A DNA stretch of 64,000 bases. It comes from Hydractinia symbiolongicarpus (Eukaryota > Cnidaria > Hydrozoa > Anthoathecata > Hydractiniidae). Location of the stretch: contig NC_079876.1 of the NCBI RefSeq assembly GCF_029227915.1, positions 24,509,328-24,573,327 on the forward strand. Direction: 5' to 3'. Every line of letters starts with the position of its first letter. The stretch's first letter is position 1. Position numbers and translations under genes: made by a program. The notes below the pieces were generated by a model. It was given only the letters and a program-made list of their open reading frames with translations. It searched no databases and was not told the origin of the DNA. Shown piece by piece: positions 12,420 through 23,999 of this stretch.

Positions 12420-13020
12420 TAACCCTGAAATTTGAAGATGAGACCGTCAAATCAAAAGACTTTTACAGTGGTTGAATTCCATAATATCAAGGATGTGAAT
12501 GTCGAAAACCTGGTCCTTTGCGACTCTATCTCTGCAAACAAGGTGAAGAACGAGAGGTATGTGATTGGGTATCTTGCCCAAGACAAGCTATCTCCGCTTT
12601 AAAAAGACTCATAAAAATACATACTCTCATGATATCTCCTATATGGCAAGGTTTCTGCGTTAACCATGTCGTTTAATCTGTGCAATATCCAGAGTGGTTA
12701 AATAAACACTCCTAGATCTTGGATAAGATAGAGGCGTTGGAAGGACATTTCTTAAGCAACATAAGTGTGAAGAAAGACATGTACATTAACCTTAAACTTA
12801 AGAGCGAGAGGGCAACATCAGAACCAATTTCCACAAGGAAAAAAAACTCGAGGAATGTACAGCAATAATCAAACTGGCGAGTGTATATAGACAGGGTAAT
12901 TACTGTGCACACCATACTTGAAAGAATATAAGTACAAGGAGGTTGCGGTATATGGCGCTAGCTACTTTAGCGACTCCGACGATGATGACGAGATCTTTTT
13001 GTAGTAAGAATCTGTGAGTA
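12420..13020 (+). other. Coding-like remnant, unidentified
   Basis: Broken plus-strand frames look once-coding: one reads FFTVVEFHNIKDVNVENLVL and continues ERYVIGYLAQDKLSPL, and another ends near 13.0 kb with an acidic FSDSDDDDEIFL just before a stop. There are many stops between them. An acidic tail before a stop suggests an old transposon protein, but no family was recognised. Confidence 0.25.
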
Positions 13021-14700
13021 AGGACTACCCAGCCTAATATTTTGTAATATCGTACGGGCAAGTACTAATATCATTAAATTGTTAAAATTAAAAAGTAAAT
13101 AAAAACGTGCATGTAGAATATTTTTAATGTACACAGATCTACGTCTGTCAAACCACTGGTTTGCAAGATTAATGTACTAAATGTATTTAAATTAAAACAT
13201 CAATCAAGTGTTATTGTTCATTTTTAAAAGTAAACACAGACTACTGCCAGATATATTTTTTAAACAATTTTCATCTATTCAACATCCAAATAATACCAGG
13301 TATGCCTAAAGTAACTTTACTATTCCAAAAAACTATTTCAAAATTTCAAAGTCTAGTTCTTTTTTAGTTCGACATAGAAGACCCCATCTGTAGAATTCAT
13401 TTTCGACCGAAAGTATGAAATAAATATGAAGTGAATAAGTTTGCAAGACGCAACAGTTATTAATGTAAGGAAATATTTTTAGTACAAAACAAAAGATTGG
13501 TGTTCGTATGATAAATTAAGACGGCTTATTTATTTAAGTATATTTTTGCATTCTATTGTAAATAGTAATATGAATGTACAATAATATTCATTAGCATATA
13601 AAACTCAATAACTAGGGTTTGGTGAAAAGGCTCAATGCCTTCTACTTGTTCCTGCTATTTTATTGTGACCCATTAGCGCATGTAACTTGTTATTATAGGC
13701 GAAAGAATATTTATTATTATTATTTAAGTATATTTTGCTAGTTAATTTCCAAAAACCTCTTTCTGTTAAACCATAATTCTAATAATATATAATATTAATC
13801 CCGTATTTCCCATTTGTTTAACTCTACGCCCTGAAAGTATTTAAAATTTTTAGCTTTAAAACCTTAAATCTTAAATATTTCTGCCCCGAAAATAACTTTC
13901 GTGACTTTTAGATTCTTTATCATCTTCTTCTTCGTCATCCCTACCTTCAACTAACTGCATGCTTTGGCATTCTGCAAGCATCACGATCTCGAATGTTGGC
14001 TAAATGACCTTCTCTACTGTGGTCTTTGGCTACTTTTTGTCTACTTATTAATACTCATGTAATCGACAGAACTCTTTTTAAGAACTATATACATCTAAAA
14101 CTATGTAAAATAAAAACAATTTTTGAAAACTTTGTCATTACTTTTCTCATAAACATTTAAAAGTCTGATATTTCATAACACAAACCGTGATAAATTTTTG
14201 TTGGCGATGTTTAATGTTTAATTAGCAAAGATTTATTAAAGACCAAATCTTTAATTCTTTTCTTCAGGTATGATTAGCCGCAGTTGACAACAGGATTAGA
14301 TTCGGGACTTGAGATACATCAAAATGCGTTGGGTAGCAACGTAACAAACATGATATTTGCAGTTGTCCACAAAGCAAGATTTGTTTTACCTGCATGGAGA
14401 ATTATAGTGAACACGCAACATAAATTTTTAAAAACAGAAAACGCAGAAAAATGATGTTTAAGATTTGATTTTATGTCAGAAACTGCATGTTTTAACTGCG
14501 TCTAAAAGAACTACATAATAATACACTATAATCTATGTAATGTTGAGAATTTGACAAGAACTGAATTAAAAAAATCATTGTAAAAAGAACGCAAGTTGTA
14601 TAGGTGCTTTTGTTCAAAAATATTTTTTCCCTACTGTTAATTACCTCTTTTCACAGCATTGTCTAAAATAATTTGTTGCATTGTTAAAAAACTAATATTC
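13021..14700. other. AT-rich stretch without recognised features
   Basis: Low-complexity AT-rich DNA with no domain, no repeat pair and no splice-compatible exon recognised. It belongs to the gap between the FN3 exon and Ig-B. Confidence 0.4.
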
Positions 14701-14721
14701 TCTGTTCGAAAAAAGGAAGTA

Positions 14722-15000
14722 CAAGTAGCGGGATAGTGGTAGAACAGTCGACTTGTAATGATAAGGTTGCAGATTCGAGTCTCCACTGCAGTGTACTCTT
14801 AAATGTATTATTGTCAGTCCATCTGAAGCCATCTACTGACCACCAATGGGCTCGCGTTACAGACGAGTAAGATGGAGCAATGCTGCGAAGATTTGTTCTT
14901 TTTTTATATGAGAAGAAAGCAGAATTTACAACTACTACATGACCTAGTGCACTAGCAATCAATGCTTCTTCTATCGGTGCCGATGGTGTGGGTTAAAAAA
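14722..15000 (+). repeat. tRNA-derived SINE, Thr-like head
   Basis: The head has an A-box-like TAGTGGTAGAACA, a CTTGTAA segment that would place a TGT (Thr) anticodon, and a B-box-like GATTCGAGTCTC, in tRNA-like spacing. The T stem does not pair, so a working tRNA is unlikely. About 220 bp of unrelated body follow, ending at a short A run near 14,995. This head-body-A-tail layout fits a SINE. The minus-strand frame across it has no meaning. Confidence 0.5.
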
Positions 15001-15510
15001 TTAATGACACCTCCAATTACGTACAAAGCATTGAATACAACAAGTGACAAGTGACATTGGTGTAATATATAACAAATAATAAGCATGTTATAAAACCAGT
15101 ATTGGATATAGCGATGTAGTTTCTTTAACATTGTTATGCATAATATCCAAAATCTAATAATATAATGTTGAGGCGAACAGGGTTAAATAAAAGGTACGAT
15201 GTGTTGCTAAAGCACTGTAACTATCAGTCTCTTTCTTGATATTTCTAATTCAGTCATGATGTGTACAGTATAGTTCTGTGTTAATACTTTCTTTTAGTAT
15301 ATAAAGAAAAATAGATATATAAATACTATACGTACTAATAGATTAGACTTTGTGCTTCACTGAATATCGTTAGAAAACAATACTTATAGTATATAGATCA
15401 CAACTAACTTTTACCAATGCGATCTTGGAACTTTATTGTCGACGCCTTTACAAACAAATAGCTGCGTTTCATTGACAAGCAACTATCAGAATGTTCTTTA
15501 ACTACCTACA

Positions 15511-15560
15511 TCATAATACCCGTATGCGTCTGTCTTTCTGTCATGCAAAATTGTAACGGT
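15511..15560 (+). mobile_element. Truncated Helitron 5' end
   Basis: The run CATAATACCCGTATGCGTC, then TGTCTTTCTGTCATGCAAAA, matches the 5' end of the 139-bp Helitron at 20.94 kb (read on its minus strand) with few changes. The match fades after about 45 bp, and the terminal TC is not preserved in its expected place. Confidence 0.5.
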
Positions 15561-16769
15561 GGCTTTTTCGATCTTGCTAAGTCCTTGAAAAACAGGGGGG
15601 TTGAAATATTTTATTTTGTTATATGTTTATGTGCTATTTGTTTTTATTCATTAATTAAAAAGAATAGTTATGGTTAACATTTTTTTTAAATAGATGTCTT
15701 ATCAAACACAACAAGAAAAACGTTGGACAACTCGCCCAAAATATTTTTTTTAAAAAATAAACTCTTGTTTGAATGTTCTGCAGTTATTGTAGGGAGTCTT
15801 TGAACATAAATTAACGTAATTTTCTTCACCAATCAACATATTGACGTGAATCTTGTGTGATTACGTAATCTAAAAATAGGCAGAAGACCCATTGTCTTCT
15901 TGTCGATTTCTTCTAGTATTTTTTATTGAATAGTATTTGCAATGCTGCCGCCTTTTTCTTTCCTTCCTCTATCAAACATTACCATCATTCTGTCACTCTT
16001 TATTATTATAACCTGCTTTTTATTATCTTTTCAGCAATTTTTTCAATTTCTCTGGATTGGATAATGCATTTTGCACCACACCTAAGACCCTTTATAATAT
16101 TTTAATCCAAAATTCACACTTTGCCATATACATAAATATATACGATAAATGGTGAATCGTGGCATTCCTCCTCTATATACAATTTTGTTACCGAAAATGT
16201 AAATAAGTCTTTCAAAATAAGAATTTACAGAATCTGATCCCTTTGGATCTTTAAATGTTGTACCCTTTCACGAAAGCTTAACAAGAAATGTTATTTATAC
16301 AAATCAGAACTTCTAGAAAAAATCACTACATTTTAGCTACGACCTAACCCTCACCACATGCTAAATAAAAATTCTTGTCTCATATTGCATAGATTCTTCT
16401 ATGTAACACAAAATGTGAGAAAATTATTTATACCTTTATACTAATTGATACTAACTTATTATTTATACCTTTCATTATCTAGTAGTTTTCTTTAAAGATT
16501 TTGTGGCTTGTTACATATTCCATGATTCACACTGAAAGCTCTAGTCCAATAATATAGGTCCTTATTCCTAGTACAGACTACTAATACAACTAACTAGCTA
16601 GCTAAATAAGAGAATAAGAGGAAGGAGGTGCTACGTATTGGGGAGCACTAGTAACGTTAACTAGCTACATAACTTAATAGCCAGCTAGATGTAAGCTGAA
16701 TATTGCGGTAAGGTATGACATAACTAGCTTTGTCTATATAACCAAGAAAAAAACTTGACTTCTCTGAGT

Positions 16770-16930
16770 GGTGGTGGGTTGTTTAATGCTAGTTTGTATC
16801 TACATCATCAAAACTAGAAAAGCCAAAACAAACTTTACACAAAACTTGCTATGCTGCATTTTCATAACCCTTCTTCAAATGTTTTTGTTAAGACTTATTT
16901 TAAAGGAGTGAGTAGAAAAGGCTAAAAGAA
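16770..16930 (+). repeat. Dispersed repeat, copy 1 (partner at 27.3 kb)
   Basis: Blocks GTGGTGGGTTG, AATGCTAG, ATCAAAACT, ACTTGCTATG, CTTCTTCAAATGTTTTT and GAGTAGA occur here in the same order and similar spacing as at 27.30-27.49 kb. Both copies are preceded by TAGCTAGC-rich DNA. The family is unknown and no terminal repeats were seen. Confidence 0.5.
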
Positions 16931-17109
16931 AAGCTACGGTATTCATTAAAATGCACCTGTCTATGTGTGCCACAAGGAGAATACTAATTACAAGTCAGTA
17001 GGGTCTTTGCATAAAAAATTAACTTACATTTAAATTTAGGCAATGGCTTCATCCTAATAATTTTTTTTTTTTTTTCTAGTTTAACTGATTACATTCTACT
17101 TAAACATGT

Positions 17110-17340
17110 AAAACTATTGACAATAAAGTAAAATTGACCATTGGTGGCAATAATTTTTTTCCTAGCAACACTACAAAATACCTTGGTGTTTTACTTGGCA
17201 GTGATTTTAAATGAAAGTGTCAAGTAAACAATGTTGCAATAAAACTAAAACGCGTAAATTGTGTATTAGCTAAATTAGGAATACTGCTTTTAGTGTTCCG
17301 TGCCTTTGTTTTCTCTCATATAAAATTTTTGTGCCGTATC
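17110..17340 (+). mobile_element. LINE reverse transcriptase C-terminal fragment
   Basis: One plus-strand frame reads LTIGGNNFFPSNTTKYLGVL followed by LGSDFK, a stop, and then VAIKLKRVNCVLAKLGILL. The K-Y-L-G-V block followed by a K-L-x-R-x-N helix is the thumb-side region of jockey/CR1-like reverse transcriptases. It is isolated, with no core domain beside it, so it is a decayed scrap. Confidence 0.5.
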
Positions 17341-20300
17341 ACCTACAAAATGTTGTCTTTCTCTACAACTTGTTTTATAACACTTTACCTTCCTTCATTT
17401 ATAATAGTTTCAGGAAACGTTTCTCGCACGCAAGAGTCACCAAAAACAACTCTAATGGTGTGATCAACCAAAGTTATGTCAGTCAGCCATGTCATCACAG
17501 GAAGTGATGACGTCATAATGAGATGATGGTTGAGAAAATATGTCTTTTTTAGAAATTCTCGTTTTTTTATCTTTTTTAAAATTAATTACAGTACTAGTCA
17601 TTAAAAAAACTGATATAAAAATGTAAGATATTATTAGGAACATTTACAGGTGTTACCAAAGGATTTCTCTAGGGAGAAAATGGACATTGATCAGAATTCA
17701 TTTTTTTTGAAAAATCGATACTTAAGAACCTTGGTGTTAGTAGCTGTCAAAAAATAAAACTTGGTATATCTATTAGCACATTCATGTCAGTAACTACTCA
17801 ATCAAGGAAAATTGGATTGACAAGTGACAAAATGACCTATCACGTCATCATATGACGATAGATATAAAAATAGGAGAAAACAAATATTCAGGTCTGCAAA
17901 TTACTCAGTGTGTATGTCTATATTGTATGATGACTTTATTTCACTATCACATGCATAATCACATATTCATGCAACTGGTTAATTTAGAAAACATTTATTT
18001 CTAGCACTGTCAATAAAGGACAAAGTGACAATGACAGGACAATTTTTGTAAAAAAAAATTTATTGTCCGAAGGACCTATAAAAGTTAGGAAAAGTCCCAC
18101 AATTTCAAGGAAATTCATCCAGTATTTAAAAAGTTAAGGGACTTTGAAAATGTCACAGGCACTTTATCCCCCCATTCCAAATAGGGTTAAATGTGATGAT
18201 ATGAGTGGCTACCTGGCTGCTTGACTTGTTCCAAACAAACGTGAAATTTTTAGCTGTTTATCAAAAATAGTGATGTTCCTGGCTCCTTAGTTATGGAGTG
18301 TTCCTTATTTTTAAAACAACGTCCGTAAAATAACATTAGCCAGGCTTACTGACAGTGCTTTTAAAATAGAAGTTGACATGAGTGTCTTACCCGGTTCATT
18401 TTTTCCTTGGGAGAGCAATTCTGGAAGTATTTAAAACTCACATTTAACACATTTGTGATTTCAGAATTATGATACTAATTTGACATAGTGGGGCAAGTTG
18501 AACTGTACACTTTCCCTGGTATGTTCTTGCTTATTTTTGTTACATTTCAAGCGTCTATCGTGGATGGTAATTGGTAAAAAATATTTAAAATTTTAAAATG
18601 TAAGGCAAAAGGGATGAGTGTTTCGTAAATTATGTATTCTTAGCATTTCTTCAAGTAAATAAGTTTTTTTAGGGATTTTGCTCGGTCGGATTGGAGGATC
18701 ACATTACAAAGCAATTTAATAATTGTTCCTTGAAAAAACACAAAAAGGTTACTCGAAATTTTTGTAAAATTTTGTTCATAAACTACTTGATATATCGAAA
18801 ATTAACTTTAATCCAAGACCCATTCTTTGGTGAGGTAAGGTGAAAACAATTATTGTTTTCATATTGTCAGTAATTCGATGAAGATAGTTTTCTGTGAGAG
18901 GGAGATTGGAGAGATGTGCATATTTTACATGGCTAGCCTGACAAATATCGCGGGATATGCCCTGTCTATTATTTGTAAAAGAGGCCATGGCTTTCATGGG
19001 GAGTCCTAGAGTATTAAGTGCTCATTTCAAGCTACGCAGACTCAATTATGGTCCGCGCTCTGCGAGACAACTCCCTGCAACATCCAACGGCCCTCGCATG
19101 GCTTGGGTTAACCCGGCGCGATGGTAACATTCACTCGCATTTTTGAATTGCCGCCTAAATAAACAATTTTGCAAATCCAATTTTTAAGATTTTATGTATT
19201 AACGAAAAAAAAACTTACGAGGACCTGGCTTTTAGGAACATTTAGACTGAGATTTTGTCACAAATTAAACATGTTTACTGCTGCAATTCAGATTTTCTTA
19301 TAAGAAAAAATTATTATTACTTTTTGGATAAAAGCCTAAAAAAATAGGGTGCCATGTAAAAAAATACTGTACCCTTTTTACGTTTGAAGATTAATTTGAA
19401 AGTATATGCTCTATCAGTTTACATTACTTACAAACTGTAAATATTAAGGTTAACCACAACAATGCTTGATACAAATGTACGATTATTGACAGCAGATGGA
19501 CACAGAGAGTGACAGAGAAAGTGTGACGGAAAGTTTGGAAATATTAATTTTAAATATCATTGTACGCAACAAATTACTTGTGATTATTAACAAAAATAAC
19601 TACAACCCTAGAAAAAATACTTGTAAACATGTGATAAGAAAACCCAGTCTTTTCATTATTCTTGAATTTGAAATCGCTTAACTGTCCCCTTCTCTTTCCC
19701 CAAAGTCAATGTTGCGTATCTCTACTACTCCAGGTTCGTGGATTACTCTGTTAAAATCAGTCAAACATTCAACATTGATTTTTAGGGAAGGGAGAACTTT
19801 TATTAAAAATGTTTTTCCAGGGCTGTAGCTTAGCTGGCTACTTGCTGTTTTGCGTGATAGTTATGCTGGCTTGCTACCAGCAAGCTAATTTTATGTTTTT
19901 GAATTGATCAGTGTAATCTGAAATGCCCCTGAGCGTTAGTAAATTGCACATTATGTTCTAAATTTACCAGGGAACAGTAAAATAAAAATGTATTCGCATC
20001 ATTCTGAGAACGTAGCTGGGTTTTAGGCTTACCTATCTAACGTATACCTAAAGGTACACTCTTAAATTTTGCAATACTTAAACTTTTTTTTGCCACACTA
20101 CCACCCTCTTTAACCCTCTTTATAACTGTGTTAACAACGATTTTGTAAAACTGCCAGTTAAAAGCTGTAAAAGTCAACATTTTGTTGATACACTCTTCAA
20201 CCTTTTGCATGTAAACAACTAGCATTTCGAAATTTGCTAATGACTAATCTCGTTTTCATACTATACTGCATTTCGTATGCATATTATGCAGAAGAAAATG

Positions 20301-20525
20301 GATATGGAATTAGGTCTATAGCAAAATATGTAAGCATAAGACCATAAGACTTAGCAACTTAGTAAATCATTAAAATGCTTTCGCGCAGCAAAACGGACTT
20401 AAAAATACTTTCTTCGCCTAGCGACTGCATTTTCCAGTCTGTGACGCAGATAGTGGTATCCAACAACATAAGAACGGATAAAGTACTACAAAGTCTATAA
20501 GCAGGTATATGCGAGGAGGACTTAC
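17341..20525. other. Non-coding stretch downstream of the FN3 exon
   Basis: AT-rich DNA with short chance frames only (61-73 codons). No exon of the Ig gene, repeat pair or RNA gene was recognised. If Ig-B and Ig-A belong to the same transcript as FN3, this is intron. Confidence 0.4.
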
Positions 20526-20813
20526 CAGCATCTCCTGTTGTTACAATAATAAATTCAGTAAACTGTCCTGCTCCAATAAAATTTACAGCTTGTACTCTTA
20601 GTTGATAATCTACTTCTGGTTTCAACTCTATTATAGTGTACATCAGGTTTGTCAGATCTGTTATATTTTTGGAGATATTCTTTCCATCTCTTTGGTATTC
20701 TAACGTGTAGTATGTGATTGGTTTATTTCCTGTGTATGCTGGTGGTGTTATCAAAACTGTAATTGACGTTGGTGTTTTTGAAGAAACTTCCAAAGTTGGA
20801 GAATCTGGTTTAT
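20526..20813 (-). CDS. Fibronectin type III domain exon
   Basis: A 288-nt exon with a cttttag acceptor and GATGCTG|gtaag donor, both phase 1, coding 95 codons. It begins DKPDSPTLEVSSKTPTSI, carries the strand-C region ITYYTLEYQRDG in place of the more usual Trp-containing form, and ends with the strand E-F pattern LKPEVDYQLRVQAVN followed by FIGAGQFTEF, all typical of FN3. It lies in the order Ig-C then FN3, like adhesion proteins of the NCAM/fasciclin II or receptor phosphatase types in which Ig domains precede FN3 domains. An open frame runs past the donor to 20,359, but that part has no domain and is intron read-through. The product should be extracellular and near the membrane; which gene family it belongs to is not resolved. 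Confidence 0.8.
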
Positions 20814-20939
20814 CTAAAAGAATGAAGTTAATATTTTGGTCAGCAAAATAGTCTATACTGGTTTATACATTGCGAATTTAAGAGAATAGAATGAGTTGTG
20901 TTACGAGTGCTCTTGATATCTTTCTCATTTATTAAAAAA

Positions 20940-21078
20940 CTAGTCGCTAGCCCGTGAAATAATCCACGGGTTCGCCTGTCCTTTTTTATACAGCACTGTG
21001 TTCGTCTCACTACTTGTGCAGCTAAGCTACCATTTTGCGTGACAGACGGACAGACGTATACGGGTATTATAGTATAGA
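20940..21078 (-). mobile_element. Complete short non-autonomous Helitron, 139 bp
   Basis: Read on the minus strand it starts TCTATACTATAATACCCG and ends with a hairpin (CCCGTG...CACGGG), seven bases, and CTAG. It sits between host A and T (complements of 21,079 and 20,939). TC start, CTAG end, a hairpin just before the end and A-T insertion are the defining Helitron marks. It has no coding capacity. It lies in the intron between Ig-C and FN3. Related copies or ends are at 8.81, 12.24, 15.51, 25.27 and 53.69 kb. Confidence 0.8.
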
Positions 21079-21102
21079 TTGTAATAACAATTTAAAACTT
21101 AC

Positions 21103-21381
21103 CAATAGCTACAAAACGAAACATCTTCTGATTTTCACCAGCATTGTTTTTAGCGTTACATGTGTAATTACCAGTACTGTCTCTTGTTATAGGATTAAAA
21201 GTAAGTAACACAGCTTCACCTGCATTACCAGTGGAAAGTGCAGTGCTACTACCACTTTTGTACCAAGTTAAAACTGCTGGAGGATTTCCATAGTCACTTG
21301 TGTTGCATGTCATTGTTACTGATTCACCAACTTTACCTTCATTTATATCAGTAGGCATAATGGTAACCGCAGAGGATTCAT
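21103..21381 (-). CDS. Ig-C: immunoglobulin-like domain exon
   Basis: A 279-nt exon, gcatttag acceptor and GCTATTG|gtaag donor, phase 1 at both ends, 92 codons. It has all Ig hallmarks: EGKVGESVTMTC with the first Cys, the core Trp in VLTWYKSG, and TGNYTCNAKNNAGE with the second Cys. The repeat of STALSTGNAGEA makes it a close paralogue of Ig-B, and it is the intact reference for judging Ig-A and Ig-B. It precedes the FN3 exon by an intron of about 290 bp that has been invaded by a Helitron. Several N-x-S/T sites suggest glycosylation. It probably encodes an extracellular adhesion domain. Confidence 0.82.
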
Positions 21382-22985
21382 CTAAATGCAAAATATAAAA
21401 AAAGTATTTTTTTTTTGTTCTTTGTCCATAAAAAAAAGTACTGACATCATCAACCGCAATAAATATATTACTGCGTCATCTCAGCCCTTACTTTAAAACG
21501 AGTTCCTTTTTTATCGAGATTAGTGAAGCACCGAGCTGTGCTAGCGCAGTGTAACATTTCTAAACTTTAGTTCTTGAGTTTTGTGAACAAACGTAAATTG
21601 TTTAGCAAGGCACAAAAATATTTTGAATTAATATATTGGGTCCAGTTGGTTTCGCCAATACCAACGAAAAAAAAATTCTTGTACGGTTATATGAGTTTTA
21701 GCATAGATGGAAAGGGACTACAACCAGCAGAAGCTTTAAAAAAACGAACTAAACAAACAGAAGTATGAAAAGGTTTTAATTGTTACTAATTGTTGGAATG
21801 TTGTTAGCCAACATGTCCAAGAAACCAAAAATTTAGTCAGTCTTTTAACACAAACGGAATCTCGTAAACACATCAATGTGGATTGTAACAATGAATACGA
21901 TCTCTTTGTTTTATACGATAGTATAGTTCCAATTATCACCGCTTTTTTAAAATGGTAAAGGGTAGAATATAATATTTATGAATTCCCACGCTCTGTCTTA
22001 GTAATGGTGTTTCTTGTTCAGTTCCAGCCCCTGTTTCTCAAAGTTTTAGGGTAAAAAAAATATATAACAGAAAATACTCTCTCTGTTACATCTCTGTAGC
22101 TTCGAGTTTTAGCAAGGCTTGTTCCATTGTTGCATCTACGTAAACTTTATCCACTACCTTAATCGTGATTTCGCACACCTCGTTATGTCTCATAGTAATG
22201 CAACAACTCTTGCTAAGTTGCAACGTATTCTTAGCACATCCCAGGACGCCACAACTAAGATCTTCTAAGGCAGACTTTTAATCAGTTTAATGTTTCGAAA
22301 TTTCTGCGAATTCGTCGTTTATTGACTCTCAAAAACAAAAAGCTTTTTTATCTGTTGTTTTTGTTTCTAGCTTTTAAATTGATTGTTGATTTTTTTCCTG
22401 GTGACCGTCTTCTGGAAAGATGGTCTTTTCGAGATGGATCGAATAACCACGCTCTATTGGAGCTTTATCGGATATATTTTTGATGCCAAAAACGTTCTAG
22501 TCGAAATCATTGACCACATATCTTTTAATGATGGCTAGTATTAAGTGAAAATGGGGTTTAAAATAACAGGGCTGACATCATATGAAAAACCTTTATTAAT
22601 ATTTGGTTATTTTCGCGGCCAGAAAGTTTTGCGGATCCGACCAACCGAGAAATTTTGGTATTTCGCGGGAATAAACTTTCGTCGATAGACCATTTCTAAA
22701 AACTAGCGGAAAAATACTTTCTTGTTCGTAGGAGAAAAATAAAGGTAAAAAAAAATTCACTCAGTCATCTCTACGACAACCCTTTTGTTTTTTTATTTTG
22801 TTACAATCAAAATGAACTGAAGAAAAAAACTGACGGACATCTTTCGTTTTTAAAAAAATATTTTTCGTTATTACTTTCATGATGTTCTTCTTCTTATTCT
22901 TCGATGTTTAAATAATGCACAAAATCTCATCACTTCCAGGCTCTATGAATGTGTCCTCATTAGGATGATTTTAATAGTTGCTCCT
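21382..22985. other. Intron-like sequence upstream of Ig-C
   Basis: AT-rich DNA between Ig-C and the MITE at 22.99 kb. Only short chance frames, no repeat pair recognised. Confidence 0.4.
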
Positions 22986-22990
22986 CAATC

Positions 22991-23575
22991 AATACCGTAA
23001 AACCTCTAATTTAGTGCGGCAGAAAAAATAATTATTTTGGCCATACTGCATTAATAATTAGAGGGAATAAATTATCTTCGTTTTAGCATTTCAAAACCGC
23101 ACTAATAATTAGAGGAAAACTAGATCACAACTGCATTACATTAGAGATGAAAAAAAATACTTTTTCTTTATTTTTTTTTCTTTACAACATTCTTTTTCAT
23201 TTCTTGTTTTTAGCTTCTTCGAACCTAGCCCGATTCTCTTCATAATTCTTTATCTCCACTAATGTCTTTTCTTCGATGTGACGAAGAAAATTCTGGTTTG
23301 GCGTTATAAAGTGAAATTCCGCTTGCAATTCCAATAAAACATTTAGAAGGTGATGTGATAAGAAAACGGGTAACTGAACTGTTTAAAACAAAAATTTGTA
23401 AATTTCATTTTTTTAATCCGCACTATAATTAGAGGGAATTTTGACCATTAACACAGTAGGTTATAGGAGAATCAAAAATTCCTTAAAACTCATCCGCATT
23501 AACAAATAGAGGGGAAAAATTGTTCAATTTTCGAAAAATAGGCCATCCGCACTAATTTACTGTACCGGTATTCGC
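22991..23575. repeat. MITE-like element with repeated internal motif
   Basis: The two ends are imperfect inverted repeats: the left reads TACCGTAAAACCTCTAATTT followed by AGTGCGG, and the right CCGCACTAATTTACTGTACC. Inside, CCGCACTAATAATTAGAGGG-like units recur at about 23.04, 23.10, 23.42 and 23.49 kb. The CAGTAAAACCTC-like end resembles those of pogo/Tigger-type elements, but no transposase is present and the target duplication is unclear. Confidence 0.5.
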
Positions 23576-23892
23576 TTTCAAGGTTTTACTTTCTTCTACT
23601 AACAAGGGCATCTTTTTTGTAAATCCTCTGAATCTATGCTAAAAGAATTTTCTTCAAAAAATTTCTTCTTGCTGTTTGAGATTTTCAGAAAGATAAAAAG
23701 AGCCCTGAAGACGAGGTTGTATCGAATCGTGTTTATTCCCCCGATTTTTAATTTTTGAGAGGTCACGTGAAAATGTGTTATTTGAAGCAAAAGAAATTCC
23801 TCTGCAATATTTTTCATTCAAACTCAGTTTGATTTATAAATAATGCAGAATATTGCGAACAAATCGTGCGTCATATTTTTCATCAATATATT

Positions 23893-23993
23893 GCAGGTTG
23901 TTTTCACATTACAGCAACATATCATGGCAATATTCTGCAAATATTTACAATATATTGTTGGCAATATGTTGCTGTAATGTGAACCAGCCTTTA
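23893..23993. repeat. Small palindromic MITE
   Basis: Two arms of about 25 bases, TTTCACATTACAGCAACATA and its complement TATGTTGCTGTAATGTGA, flank about 40 bases; the outer bases GGTT/AACC extend the pairing. A short, fold-back element with this layout is a typical non-autonomous DNA transposon remnant. Confidence 0.55.
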
Positions 23994-23999
23994 TGCAAC

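Larger units (their letters stand above)
15001..17090. other. Repeat-rich AT stretch without genes
   Basis: No exon or domain was recognised. It contains a Helitron 5' fragment at 15.51 kb and a dispersed repeat rich in TAGCTAGC near 16.58-16.93 kb, both listed separately. Confidence 0.4.

Noticed and set aside
20359-20525. C-terminal extension of the FN3 frame past the donor
   Set aside because: A good phase-1 GTAAG donor ends the domain at 20,526, and the extension has no domain or conservation sign; it is intron read-through.
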